The translations under genes and the position numbers were made by a program. The notes beneath the pieces are model-generated. The model was not told the origin of the DNA. It did not search any database and was given only the letters and a program-made list of their open reading frames with translations. From assembly GCA_020851455.1 (NCBI GenBank), contig JADZCT010000021.1:1-42838 (forward strand): 42,838 nt of DNA, read 5' to 3'. Shown here one piece after another: positions 11,337 through 18,864 of the stretch; position 1 is the stretch's first letter, and every line of letters starts with the position of its first letter. This DNA comes from Gemmatimonadaceae bacterium (lineage in GTDB: Bacteria > Gemmatimonadota > Gemmatimonadetes > Gemmatimonadales > Gemmatimonadaceae).

Positions 11337-12164
11337 CTAATTCGTCCGCAAACGGGCCGCGCCGGCCGCCACCAGGGCAAGCGCGCCGCTCGCGGCGATT
11401 ATTGCCGGACCGCTGGGCAGGTCGAACGGGATGGACAGCGCAAAGCCGGCCACCGACGCCACCACCGCCGAGGCCACTGCGATCGTGAAGATGCCGCGCA
11501 TGCTGCGCGCGAGGAGCAGGCCAGTCACCGGCGGAATCACGAGGTAGTTGAAGACCAGCATGACGCCCGCGTACTGCATGGAGTAGGAGATCACCAGTCC
11601 CAGCGTCAGGTAGAGGAACAAGTTCCAGCGGTTGACCTTGTACCCGAGCGTGCGCGCCGTTTCGCGATCGAACGAAACAAAGAGGAACTCCTTGTAGAAC
11701 AGGGCGTGGACGACCAGGACCGGCAGGCAGACCGCGAGCAGCACCAGGGTGTCGGATCGCGTGATGCCGAGGATGTTTCCCTGAAGGAAGATGTCGTGGG
11801 CCTCGCCGGTCTTGGCCTTGGCGATGAGCAGGATGCCGGCCGCGGCGGCGACGGCGTAGGTCACTCCGATGGCGGCGTCCGGGGGCACGCTGGCCCTGGC
11901 ACCGCCGCCAGCGCCGAAGAAGAGCGCGCCAGCAAGCGTGACGACGAGCGCCATGACGACCGGATGGTGCGTGAACTCGCCGCCGATGCCCAGCCCGCCG
12001 AGGAAGAGGGCGAGCGCGATGCCTGCCGACGAGAGCTGGGCGAGCGCGGCGCCGACGAATACGATGCGCCGGAGGACGACGTACGCGCCGAGCACGGAGC
12101 ACGCGATTCCGATCACCAGAGCGCCGTAGAGCGCCTCGCGGAAAAGGAGGATGGTGCTAAGCAT
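11337..12164 (-). CDS. metal ABC transporter permease (ZnuB/MntB family)
   Basis: A 275-residue, highly hydrophobic protein with about eight predicted membrane helices, of the ABC-3 permease family that imports Zn2+ or Mn2+. Family features include the N-terminal VLGAYVVLRRIVFVGAALAQLSS segment and the late YAGVMLVFNYLVIPPVTG segment. The ATG at 12164 overlaps the end of the ATPase gene by 8 bases, so translation is coupled. It forms the pore with the ATPase and binding protein encoded just upstream in the transcript. Confidence 0.92.
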   Translation of the reverse strand: MLSTILLFREALYGALVIGIACSVLGAYVVLRRIVFVGAALAQLSSAGIALALFLGGLGIGGEFTHHPVVMALVVTLAGALFFGAGGGARASVPPDAAIGVTYAVAAAAGILLIAKAKTGEAHDIFLQGNILGITRSDTLVLLAVCLPVLVVHALFYKEFLFVSFDRETARTLGYKVNRWNLFLYLTLGLVISYSMQYAGVMLVFNYLVIPPVTGLLLARSMRGIFTIAVASAVVASVAGFALSIPFDLPSGPAIIAASGALALVAAGAARLRTN

Positions 12165-12939
12165 TGGCCGTGGTCCCGCGCGCGCGATGGGTCGCGCCCG
12201 GGCGGGCAACGACGATGCGGTGACCGTCGAACCGCTCGACGTCCACCGGGATGCCGTACATCGCCGAGAGCACCGGCTCGCTCATCACGTCGTCCACGGC
12301 GCCGATCTGGAAGCCGCCCTGGTGGACGAGCGCGATGCGATTGACGTAGTTGGCGACCTCGTTGAGCGCGTGGCTCACCATGAGCACGGTGAGGCGGTCG
12401 CTCGCGTGGAGCTCGCGCACCAGGCCGAGGATCTGCGTCGTGGCCATTAGGTCCATCCCTTCGGTGGGCTCGTCGAGCACGAGCATGTCGGGCTTGCCGA
12501 CGAGCGCGCGCGCAATGAGCGACCTTTGCTTCTGCCCTCCCGAGAGGGAGGCGAACTGCTGCTCCGCCAGGTGGCTGATTCCCACGTGTTCCAGCGCCTC
12601 GATCGAGAGGGCCCTGTCGCCGGGGCCGGGCCGCCGGCCAAGCCCGATGCGGTCGTAGCGCCCCATCATTACCACGTCTATCACCTTGAGCGGGTACACC
12701 GCGTCCACGGCGCCGCGCTGCGGCACGTAGCCAAAGCGGAGTCCCGGCCTGACCGAGACCGTGCCGGCGCGCGGCGCAAGCGTGCCAAGGATTGACCGGA
12801 GGATGGTGGTTTTGCCCGCGCCGTTCGGCCCGACGACCCCGAGGAAGTCGCCCTCGGGAACCTCGAAGGACACGTTCGAGAGGACCGTGCGCGACCCGTA
12901 CCCCAGCGACGCCGCATGGAATGAAACCAGCGCGCTCAT
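12157..12939 (-). CDS. metal ABC transporter ATP-binding protein (ZnuC/MntA-like)
   Basis: A 260-residue ABC ATPase. Walker A GPNGAGKT is at about 37-44, Q-loop YVPQR near 74, signature LSGGQKQR from 132, Walker B LVLDEP near 155, and the switch His in MVSHALNEV. It powers metal import together with the adjacent permease and binding protein. The ATG at 12939 overlaps the stop of the binding-protein gene (ATGA), which selects this start over the in-frame extension to 13245. Confidence 0.93.
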   Translation of the reverse strand: MSALVSFHAASLGYGSRTVLSNVSFEVPEGDFLGVVGPNGAGKTTILRSILGTLAPRAGTVSVRPGLRFGYVPQRGAVDAVYPLKVIDVVMMGRYDRIGLGRRPGPGDRALSIEALEHVGISHLAEQQFASLSGGQKQRSLIARALVGKPDMLVLDEPTEGMDLMATTQILGLVRELHASDRLTVLMVSHALNEVANYVNRIALVHQGGFQIGAVDDVMSEPVLSAMYGIPVDVERFDGHRIVVARPGATHRARGTTANA

Positions 12940-13844
12940 TTCACCGCCTTCGCGACCTGCGCGATGTCGTACTGCATCAGCTTCACGTAGTCCGCGGCCG
13001 CCGGCGTGCCGCCCACGGACGGCGGAAGAATGAGCACCTGCACCCCCGTCTCGCGCGCCACGACGTCGGCGAGCTTCCGGTCGTAGAAGGGCTCCATGAT
13101 GATGACCTTCGCGCCGGTGCGCTTCACCGCCGCGACGACCGCCATCAGCTGCGAGGGAGACGGCGGCACGCCGGGCTTGGGCTCCATGTATGCGACGATG
13201 TCCATCCCCGTGTATTCGGCGAAGTAGCGCCAGCTCGTGTGCCATGCCACGACGGGCTTACCCTTGATGGCCGCAAGGTCGGCCTGCCAGCCCTTTTCGG
13301 CGGCGTTGAGCCGGTCCTCGAACGCCTGCTCGTTCGCCGTGTAGGTGGCAGCGTTCTTCGGATCGAGCTCGCTGAACTTGTCCCTGAACAGCCGTGCGAT
13401 GCGGCGCCCGTTTTCCGGGTCCAGCCAGTAGTGCGGGTTGCCGAGCGGGTGGACGTCTCCCTGGCTCCGGTCAACCGTGCCGCGCGGGACGTCAATGACC
13501 GGGACCACCTTCGACACGTCGAGGTACCCGGGCCCGCCCATCATGATCTTCTGGTTCCGCGCACCGTCGAGCAGCAGCGGCATCCAGCCGATCTCGAGGT
13601 CCAGCCCGACGAACGCCCAGACATCCGCGTTGCGGAGCTGAATGACGAAGCTCGGTTTGGCCTCGATGAAGTGCGGATCCTGGAACCCTTCTCCGATGTG
13701 GGACGCCTTGATCCTGTCGCCACCCACGGATCGTGCGATGTCGTACAGGTCGCTGGTGCTGGTGACCACCTTGAGCTGGGCGCCAGCGTCGCCGGCGGCT
13801 ATGCCGACGAGCAGCGCGGCTGTTGCGAATAGTCTTGCGAGCAT
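12936..13844 (-). CDS. periplasmic metal-binding protein of ABC transporter (ZnuA/TroA-like)
   Basis: 302 residues with a signal peptide (about 1-22, cleaved after AGA). It is a cluster A-I solute-binding protein. Three metal-ligand histidines can be placed: H58 in DPHF, H138 in GNPHYWLDP and H202 in AWHTSW. A His at the third position is usual for zinc-type proteins, where Mn-type ones carry Glu. The fourth ligand, an Asp late in the chain, is not in its expected place: the segment around 271-279 reads LILPPSVGG. The His-rich loop of classical ZnuA is also absent. A GGGAG ribosome site precedes the ATG. First gene of the ATP-driven importer, downstream of a porin-like gene. Zinc is the most likely ligand. 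Confidence 0.9.
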   Translation of the reverse strand: MLARLFATAALLVGIAAGDAGAQLKVVTSTSDLYDIARSVGGDRIKASHIGEGFQDPHFIEAKPSFVIQLRNADVWAFVGLDLEIGWMPLLLDGARNQKIMMGGPGYLDVSKVVPVIDVPRGTVDRSQGDVHPLGNPHYWLDPENGRRIARLFRDKFSELDPKNAATYTANEQAFEDRLNAAEKGWQADLAAIKGKPVVAWHTSWRYFAEYTGMDIVAYMEPKPGVPPSPSQLMAVVAAVKRTGAKVIIMEPFYDRKLADVVARETGVQVLILPPSVGGTPAAADYVKLMQYDIAQVAKAVK

Positions 13845-13857
13845 GTCAGTCAGCTCC

Positions 13858-13875
13858 CGGCGCGCTCACGCGCCG
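13858..13875 (-). other. intercistronic hairpin between porin and metal-binding protein genes
   Basis: CGGCGCG and CGCGCCG form a perfect 7-bp stem with a CTCA loop (read on the plus strand) in the 40-base gap. On the transcript it sits just before the ribosome site of the binding-protein gene. No T-run follows, so it is more likely a processing or stabilising element, or a weak attenuator, than a full terminator. Confidence 0.4.
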
Positions 13876-13884
13876 CATGAAGTC

Positions 13885-15081
13885 TCAGAATGGATGCGGC
13901 TTGTGCGGGCCGATGGCGAACGACGCCTGCAGGAGGATGCGGTCGAGGGCCGGGCCGCCGGACGGCGACGTGCGCTCGTACTGCGCGATGAGCTTCGAGA
14001 ACTCGCTCGGGTACCACTCGAGGAGCGCTGAGCCGGCGGTGAAGCGGGCGCCCTCGGCTTCGGGGTCCTGGAGCGCGTCGTAACGCGCGCCGGCGTACAG
14101 GCGCCGGGACAGCTGCCATCTGCCGAAGACGTAACCGCCCGTGTAGCCGGACGTGGGCCCGGCGTACGCGAGGGGCGGAGCCGACGCGCCCGGGCCCGGG
14201 CGCCCCAGCGGCGGGACGACGGACGGTATGTCGTTAGCCTGGTGCATCACCTCCGCCTGGAGGATGAGCGACTTGTACAATCCCTGCTGCAGCGGGCGCC
14301 AGCGGAACGTGACGTCGCCCGCGAACACGGACTGCCGCACGTTTACCGCATTCACATCCCCGCTGGCGGCGCCGGCGGGGAGCGCTAACGGCTGTTCCCT
14401 GAGGCTCGTGATTGCGCTCCCCGACACCTCGATGTTGGTTGCTTCGGAGATGTCCCAGTAGTTGCGGAGCCGCGCGGAATAGCCGAGTCCGTCCAGGTTC
14501 CTGTTGGCCGGCGCAGCGGGCGTGAGTCCCTCGGCACGTTCGCCAGCGCGGTCCGTCACCGAGACCATGAACTCCTGGTAGAACCCGAATGGGGCGAACA
14601 CGTCGCTCAGGGTCGCGCCGGTGCCCTTGAGTCCCTCGCTTCCGAAGAAGCGCTGGATTATGTACGGGTACTCGACGGTGTGGAGGTCATGGCGGTGCGT
14701 TGTGTTCTGCTTGCCGAAGGGCATCAGGAAGCGGCCCAGCCGCGCCTGGAGTCCGCCGGGGAGCGCGGTGGTCGTGAGGAACGCCTGCTCGATGGAGGCG
14801 CCCTCGGCGTCGCTGAACCCGAGGAACACGTCGCCCCTGAAGTACGGATCCACCACGGCCTGCAGCGCAACTTCCACTTCGCGCACGGCGAATCGCGAGA
14901 GGTCGGGCTGCGTGCTGCCCTTGGGCGACAGGTCCGCGACAAGGTCGCCAACCGCGCTCACGTCAGGCAGCATCCGTGGATTGGTGGGCCCCTGCGCGCC
15001 GCCCTGCTGGGCGGCGGCTGAGGCAGAAAGCAGTGCAAGCGCCGCGAGTGCCGCGGCGATACTCCTTGGCATGATCGGCAT
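13885..15081 (-). CDS. outer-membrane porin-like beta-barrel protein
   Basis: 398 residues with a clear signal peptide (hydrophobic AAALAALALLSASAAA, cleaved before QQGG). The mature part is rich in alternating amphipathic stretches and aromatic residues. It has porin-like segments such as ARLGRFLMPFGKQNT and WRPLQQGLYKSLILQAEVM, and it ends in a Phe residue (HKPHPF), as barrel proteins often do. I cannot name a family; the fold is inferred. Either M1 or M4 could be the start. It lies directly upstream of the metal ABC genes on the same strand, so an outer-membrane route for the same metal is the natural proposal. Confidence 0.75.
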   Translation of the reverse strand: MPIMPRSIAAALAALALLSASAAAQQGGAQGPTNPRMLPDVSAVGDLVADLSPKGSTQPDLSRFAVREVEVALQAVVDPYFRGDVFLGFSDAEGASIEQAFLTTTALPGGLQARLGRFLMPFGKQNTTHRHDLHTVEYPYIIQRFFGSEGLKGTGATLSDVFAPFGFYQEFMVSVTDRAGERAEGLTPAAPANRNLDGLGYSARLRNYWDISEATNIEVSGSAITSLREQPLALPAGAASGDVNAVNVRQSVFAGDVTFRWRPLQQGLYKSLILQAEVMHQANDIPSVVPPLGRPGPGASAPPLAYAGPTSGYTGGYVFGRWQLSRRLYAGARYDALQDPEAEGARFTAGSALLEWYPSEFSKLIAQYERTSPSGGPALDRILLQASFAIGPHKPHPF

Positions 15082-15117
15082 TTTTCCCCCGCGTGGGTGG
15101 TACTCGTCGTCTGCACG

Positions 15118-15164
15118 GCGCGGCGACCGGCCGCGCGGTGTTCACGGGGCGCCGTGGCGGCGCC
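15118..15164 (-). other. two consecutive GC-rich hairpins upstream of the porin gene
   Basis: Within the 94-base gap, 15118-15136 forms a 7-bp stem (GCGCGGC/GCCGCGC, 5-base loop) and 15148-15164 a 6-bp stem (GGCGCC/GGCGCC, 5-base loop). They lie between the small secreted protein gene and the porin start. No U-run follows, so the function, if any, may be attenuation or mRNA processing. Confidence 0.3.
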
Positions 15165-15175
15165 GCGGATGGGTG

Positions 15176-15526
15176 CTAGGCGAGTACTGGCGGGGCGCGG
15201 GACGCGTATGTGCTGACCCGCGGCGCGCGCCCGGCCTCCTGAGCGCGCCCTGCGTCGGGCAGCCGCTCCGGCGGGGCGGCGACGGCCGTCGTTGCGACCG
15301 GTGTCGGCGACTGGAGATGCCGCAGCGAGCAGACCTGGCAGCTGTCTTCACGGTGCAACTCGACGTGCGACCGCTGTTCGGCCTCGATGTGCGTCCCGTG
15401 TGGCCCCGTGGCGATCGGCTCCCACACGGCGCTCGATGCGACGCCCGCCTGCAACACGATTATGAGCGCGCCGATGATGCGGCGAGCCCATGGTGAGGCG
15501 AGGCGGCAGTTGCTGGGGCGGGTCAT
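15176..15526 (-). CDS. small secreted Cys/His protein, DUF2946-like
   Basis: 116 residues with an N-terminal hydrophobic segment (about 16-33) acting as signal peptide or anchor. A short metal-site-like cluster follows: H54, H58, C63, C66 and H70. The rest is low-complexity Ala/Pro, ending in SRAPPVLA. The HxxC-x2-C arrangement and the RAPP tail resemble the DUF2946 type of small exported proteins found near metal-uptake genes. GGAG precedes the ATG by 4 bases. It is the first gene of the metal block, which suggests a role in periplasmic metal handling or sensing; this is inference. Confidence 0.6.
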   Translation of the reverse strand: MTRPSNCRLASPWARRIIGALIIVLQAGVASSAVWEPIATGPHGTHIEAEQRSHVELHREDSCQVCSLRHLQSPTPVATTAVAAPPERLPDAGRAQEAGRAPRVSTYASRAPPVLA

Positions 15527-15536
15527 GACGCTCCGT

Positions 15537-15566
15537 ATACTACGCCGGAGGCGCCCGGATTGTTAG
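15537..15566 (-). promoter_or_regulatory. candidate promoter of the metal-uptake genes
   Basis: On the minus strand CTAACA (15566-15561) and TAGTAT (15542-15537) are 18 bases apart. The hexamer ends 10 bases before the ATG of the small secreted protein gene. It is the only promoter-like pair in the 120-base gap behind the endonuclease IV gene. I do not see a clear Zur or Fur palindrome around it. Confidence 0.35.
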
Positions 15567-15646
15567 CAGGGAACTGGCTTCCGGTGACGCGCCACGTCGG
15601 CGGTCGCGGCTGCCGGCGCCGTGGCAGGCGTGGTGCGGGCCGAAGC

Positions 15647-16546
15647 TCAGCCAGCCGCGAAGCGGCGCAGGAGCCGCAACGTACGCCGGTCGTTCAGGTC
15701 GTTCTCGCCCTTTGGCGTTTCGAGGATCTTCGGGATCCGGGCGAGCTGCGGGTCGTTCATGATTCTCCGGAACGGCTCCGTACCCATCGCTCCCTTCCCG
15801 ATGACTTCGTGGCGGTCGCGGCGGGAGCCAAGCGGCGCCTGCGAGTCGTTGATGTGGATCATTCCGAGGCGCCGGTAGCCGATTGTCCGTGCGAATTGCC
15901 TCCACACCCCGTCGTAGTCGCCGACGAGGTCATACCCTGCCGCGAAGACATGGGCAGTATCGAAGCAGACACCCACGCGCCGCCTGAGCGGTGCCGGGAC
16001 CCTCGCGATGAGCCCGGCCATTTCGTCGAAGGTGGAGCCCAGTACCGTGCCTTGCCCCGCGGTGAGCTCGAGGAGGAGCCGCGTGCGCGTGGGTACCGCG
16101 TCGAGCGCTTCCGCGATGGCGTCCGCGTTGCGGGCGAGGCCACGCTCGCGGTCGTCCATGAAGTTGCCTGGATGCGAGCACAGTGCGTCGAGCCCGAGTG
16201 CGTCGCACCGGCGCAGTTCAGCGATGAAGCTCGCCACCGAGCGGGTGCGGAGCGCGCGGTCGGGCGAGGCGAGGTTGATGAGGTAGCTGTCGTGCGCGGC
16301 CGCGAACTGCATTCCGCTCGCGCGCAGGGCAGCGCGGAACGCGGCTGCCTGGCCCGCGCTGATGACCGGCTCACGCCACTGGTTGGGGGTCTTGGTGAAG
16401 ATCTGCAGTACGTTTGCGCCGATCGCCACCGCGCGGGCAGGGGCAAGGTCCACGCCGCCCGCGATGGAGACATGCGCGCCGACCAGCGGGAGCTGCTTCG
16501 GAGCAGGTTCGCGACGTGCCTTCCGCGCGGCGGTGACGCCCCTCAT
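15647..16546 (-). CDS. nfo: deoxyribonuclease IV (endonuclease IV)
   Basis: AP endonuclease of base excision repair, a TIM barrel with a trinuclear zinc centre. The 299-residue chain shows the family's ligands in order: GAHVSIAGG near the start, AAHDSYLINLA, SHPGNF, LLLELTAGQG, CFDTAHVFAAGYD, MIHINDS and the final LETPKGEN. The ATG at 16546 begins shortly before the conserved LVGAHVS; the open frame to 16714 overlaps the zinc-ribbon gene and is not conserved. It lies 10 bases behind that gene, so it is probably the last cistron of the ftsE-ftsX-envC transcript. Confidence 0.95.
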   Translation of the reverse strand: MRGVTAARKARREPAPKQLPLVGAHVSIAGGVDLAPARAVAIGANVLQIFTKTPNQWREPVISAGQAAAFRAALRASGMQFAAAHDSYLINLASPDRALRTRSVASFIAELRRCDALGLDALCSHPGNFMDDRERGLARNADAIAEALDAVPTRTRLLLELTAGQGTVLGSTFDEMAGLIARVPAPLRRRVGVCFDTAHVFAAGYDLVGDYDGVWRQFARTIGYRRLGMIHINDSQAPLGSRRDRHEVIGKGAMGTEPFRRIMNDPQLARIPKILETPKGENDLNDRRTLRLLRRFAAG

Positions 16547-16556
16547 CGCGATGACA

Positions 16557-16763
16557 TCAGTCAACGCCGTCGGCGCGGCCACGAAGGCGTCGCCCGCAGC
16601 GGGGGCAGTGAAGCTCGTGGCCGTTCTCGCCCGGCGCGTAGCCAAAGGACCGGCCGCAGGCGCACTCCGCCTCGAGCGAATCGTGGCCGCACGCGAGGCA
16701 GAAGGAGTCGTCATCCTCGTACTCGGCGAAGCGGCTGCACGTGGAGCAGCGCTTGACGGTCAT
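16557..16763 (-). CDS. small double zinc-ribbon protein, unknown function
   Basis: 68 residues with four Cys pairs: C6/C9, C22/C25, C34/C36 and C53/C56, enough for two zinc sites. No catalytic domain or membrane segment is present, so it is probably a cytoplasmic nucleic-acid- or protein-binding ribbon. Its ATG overlaps the envC stop (ATGA) and the nfo gene follows 10 bases later. Coupling on both sides supports a real gene. Its role is not predictable; a link to repair by Nfo or to the division module are equal guesses. Confidence 0.75.
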   Translation of the reverse strand: MTVKRCSTCSRFAEYEDDDSFCLACGHDSLEAECACGRSFGYAPGENGHELHCPRCGRRLRGRADGVD

Positions 16764-18016
16764 CGGCGGCGCCGGAGCCAGTCGAGCGGGTCGGCGGCCC
16801 TGCCGTTCGGCCGGACCTCGAAGTGGAGGTGCGGCGCGAGGTCCGGGTCGGAGGTGCCAACGGTCCCGATCACCTGGCCCTGCGTGACCGGCTCGCCCTG
16901 GCTGATGTCGGTGCGATCGAGCGAGCCGTACATTGTGAAGTTTCCTTCGCCGTGGTCAATGATCACGACGAGCCCGTAGGTGCCGACGTGGTCGGCGATG
17001 GCGACTACGCCGGCTTGCACCGCGCGAACCGGGGTACCGGCCTTGGCGGCAATGCCGATGCCGTTCCAGCGGATGGCGGTGTTGTTGGGGTTCACCTGCC
17101 TGCCGAAGCGGTACAGGATCGTGCCGTCCACTGGCCAGTCGAGGCGGCCCATTGCCGATGGCTTGAGCGTCGAGACGGCGGGCGGCGCGGCGCCCCGGGG
17201 TGCTTCGCCCCGGAGGCGGGCTGCCTCGAGCGAAGCCAGCAGCGCGGCGACGCGGGCTTCGTCGCGCTGGATCTGCGCGAGGCGTGCCTCGACCTGGCGC
17301 TGCTGGGCCTCCACCTGCACGAGACTTCGCCCGCGCTGCTGTTCGAGTGTGCGCAGGCGTCGTTCCTCCGCCTGCTTGTCCTCGCGCGTCGCCTGCGCGT
17401 CGGCGCGGAGCCGCACGAGCGATTCGCGCTGCACCCCGATCTGCTCGTTGAGCGCTTCCACGCCCTGCACGAGCGTCCGGTCGCGGAGGGCTATGAGGTG
17501 CAGGTACTTGTAGCGCGCCACGAGCTCGCCGAACGACCCTGCCGTGAGCAGCGCCTCGACGGTGTACAGCGGCCCGCGCTTGTAGATCTCGCGAAGCCGG
17601 TAGCGGAGGATGGCGCGCTTGATCGCCAGTTCGTCCTGTGCCGCTACGAGGTCGGCGGTTGCGTCGGCTTCCTCGTCGGCGATCGCGAGGATCTGCGCGT
17701 CGAGCGCGCGCACTACACGCGCGGTGGCGTCCGCCTGGCGGTCGAGGTTCGTGCGTTCCTCGGCGAGGTCGTGGCTCCTCGTGCGGAGGTCGCGCATCCG
17801 CTCCTCGAGGTCCGCGCGTTCGCGCCGGATACGATCCAGTTCCTCGCGTTGCTGCTTGAGGCGCTCGGCGCCGGCCGGCGGATTCTGTGCGCGGGCCGGC
17901 GTGGCGGCGCCGGCAACGAGCATCGCGATTGCGGTCGCGGCGAGGGCAGCATGCCACCGGCGAGCCGACATCCGGGCTGCGCGAGGGCGGCGTGCGCTGG
18001 TCGGGCCCGCCGCCAT
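16760..18016 (-). CDS. envC: EnvC-like amidase activator: coiled coil plus degenerate LytM (M23) domain
   Basis: 418 residues: signal peptide (about 16-43), long coiled coil (about 48-140 and 185-265) and a C-terminal LytM/M23 domain (about 290-415). The zinc site is degenerate. N318 and G321 stand where active enzymes have His and Asp, and S365 replaces the His of the Y-x-H-L motif; only H396-x-H398 is kept. That is the EnvC pattern: no hydrolase activity, but activation of cell-wall amidases at the septum. The coiled coil is the part of EnvC that binds the periplasmic loop of FtsX, and ftsX lies directly upstream with an ATGA overlap. An alternative start is the ATG at 17971, closer to the signal peptide. 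Confidence 0.88.
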   Translation of the reverse strand: MAAGPTSARRPRAARMSARRWHAALAATAIAMLVAGAATPARAQNPPAGAERLKQQREELDRIRRERADLEERMRDLRTRSHDLAEERTNLDRQADATARVVRALDAQILAIADEEADATADLVAAQDELAIKRAILRYRLREIYKRGPLYTVEALLTAGSFGELVARYKYLHLIALRDRTLVQGVEALNEQIGVQRESLVRLRADAQATREDKQAEERRLRTLEQQRGRSLVQVEAQQRQVEARLAQIQRDEARVAALLASLEAARLRGEAPRGAAPPAVSTLKPSAMGRLDWPVDGTILYRFGRQVNPNNTAIRWNGIGIAAKAGTPVRAVQAGVVAIADHVGTYGLVVIIDHGEGNFTMYGSLDRTDISQGEPVTQGQVIGTVGTSDPDLAPHLHFEVRPNGRAADPLDWLRRRR

Positions 18017-18864
18017 CAGACGTGCTTGAGGTGGCGGCCGACGCTGAACGCGCTGCCAACCAGCCCGATTAGCGCGCCGGCCAGGATTCCGAGGAGGGAC
18101 AGGCGGAGGTTGAAGAACGCCGCCGCGAAGACGTACCGGACGATGACTTCGTTCGTGGCCCATGTGAGCAGGAGCGCCGCGACTCCGCCCAGCGCGCCTT
18201 TGATCGCACCCTCGATGAGGAACGGGCGACGGATGAAGCCGTCGGTCGCGCCCACCACCCGCATGATCGCGATCTCGCGCGAGCGCGCCAGCACCGCCAT
18301 CCGGATGGTCGAGCCGATGATGATGACCGCGACGATGGCGAAGGTGAGTCCGAGCACCGTGCCGGCGAGCGTGGCGACGTTGCGGATCTGGTAGAGCTTC
18401 TCGATCCACTCCTCCCCGAAGCGCACGTCCTCGATGAAGTCGTAGGTTCGGATCCGCTGGGCCACGGTGCGCACGCTTGCGGGGTCGCGCGAGCCGGGTT
18501 TGAGCTTCACGTCAATTGACGCGGGAAGGATCGCCGCATCGAACACGTCGCTGAACTCACCGAGCTCCTGGCGCGCGCGATCGAGCGCCTGCGCGGGCGT
18601 CACGAGCGACGCCGACGCCACCTCCGGGAACGCCTGGATATCGCCGAGTGCCGCGGCGGCCGCCTCCACGGGGGTGCGGTCGGCGAGGAAGGCGCGGATC
18701 TCGACCCGATCCTCGATCCTCCCGAGGGCGTCGCGGATGTTGAGCGCCACGAGCCCGAAGAGCCCGAACGCGAAGAGCGAGAATGCGATGGTGGTGACCG
18801 ACAGCGCGCTGAGCATCGGTGCGCGCCGGAACGCGTTGACGGCCTCGCGCAGCGCGACGGTCAC
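18016..18864 (-). CDS. ftsX: cell-division ABC transporter permease-like protein FtsX
   Basis: 282 residues with the FtsX layout: short cytoplasmic N-terminus, TM1 (about 20-45), a periplasmic domain (about 50-160), then three more helices (about 165-190, 222-245, 253-275). The PFLIEGAIKGALGG segment before TM3 is typical. With FtsE it couples ATP hydrolysis in the cytoplasm to activation of a periplasmic cell-wall hydrolase regulator, here EnvC. The GTG start overlaps the ftsE stop (GTGA) and the gene's own stop overlaps the envC ATG. Confidence 0.94.
   Translation of the reverse strand: MTVALREAVNAFRRAPMLSALSVTTIAFSLFAFGLFGLVALNIRDALGRIEDRVEIRAFLADRTPVEAAAAALGDIQAFPEVASASLVTPAQALDRARQELGEFSDVFDAAILPASIDVKLKPGSRDPASVRTVAQRIRTYDFIEDVRFGEEWIEKLYQIRNVATLAGTVLGLTFAIVAVIIIGSTIRMAVLARSREIAIMRVVGATDGFIRRPFLIEGAIKGALGGVAALLLTWATNEVIVRYVFAAAFFNLRLSLLGILAGALIGLVGSAFSVGRHLKHV

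Noticed and set aside
16557-16714. N-terminal extension of endonuclease IV reaching into the zinc-ribbon gene
   Set aside because: The extra residues are not conserved and would overlap the cysteine-rich gene in another frame; the ATG at 16546 fits the family length.
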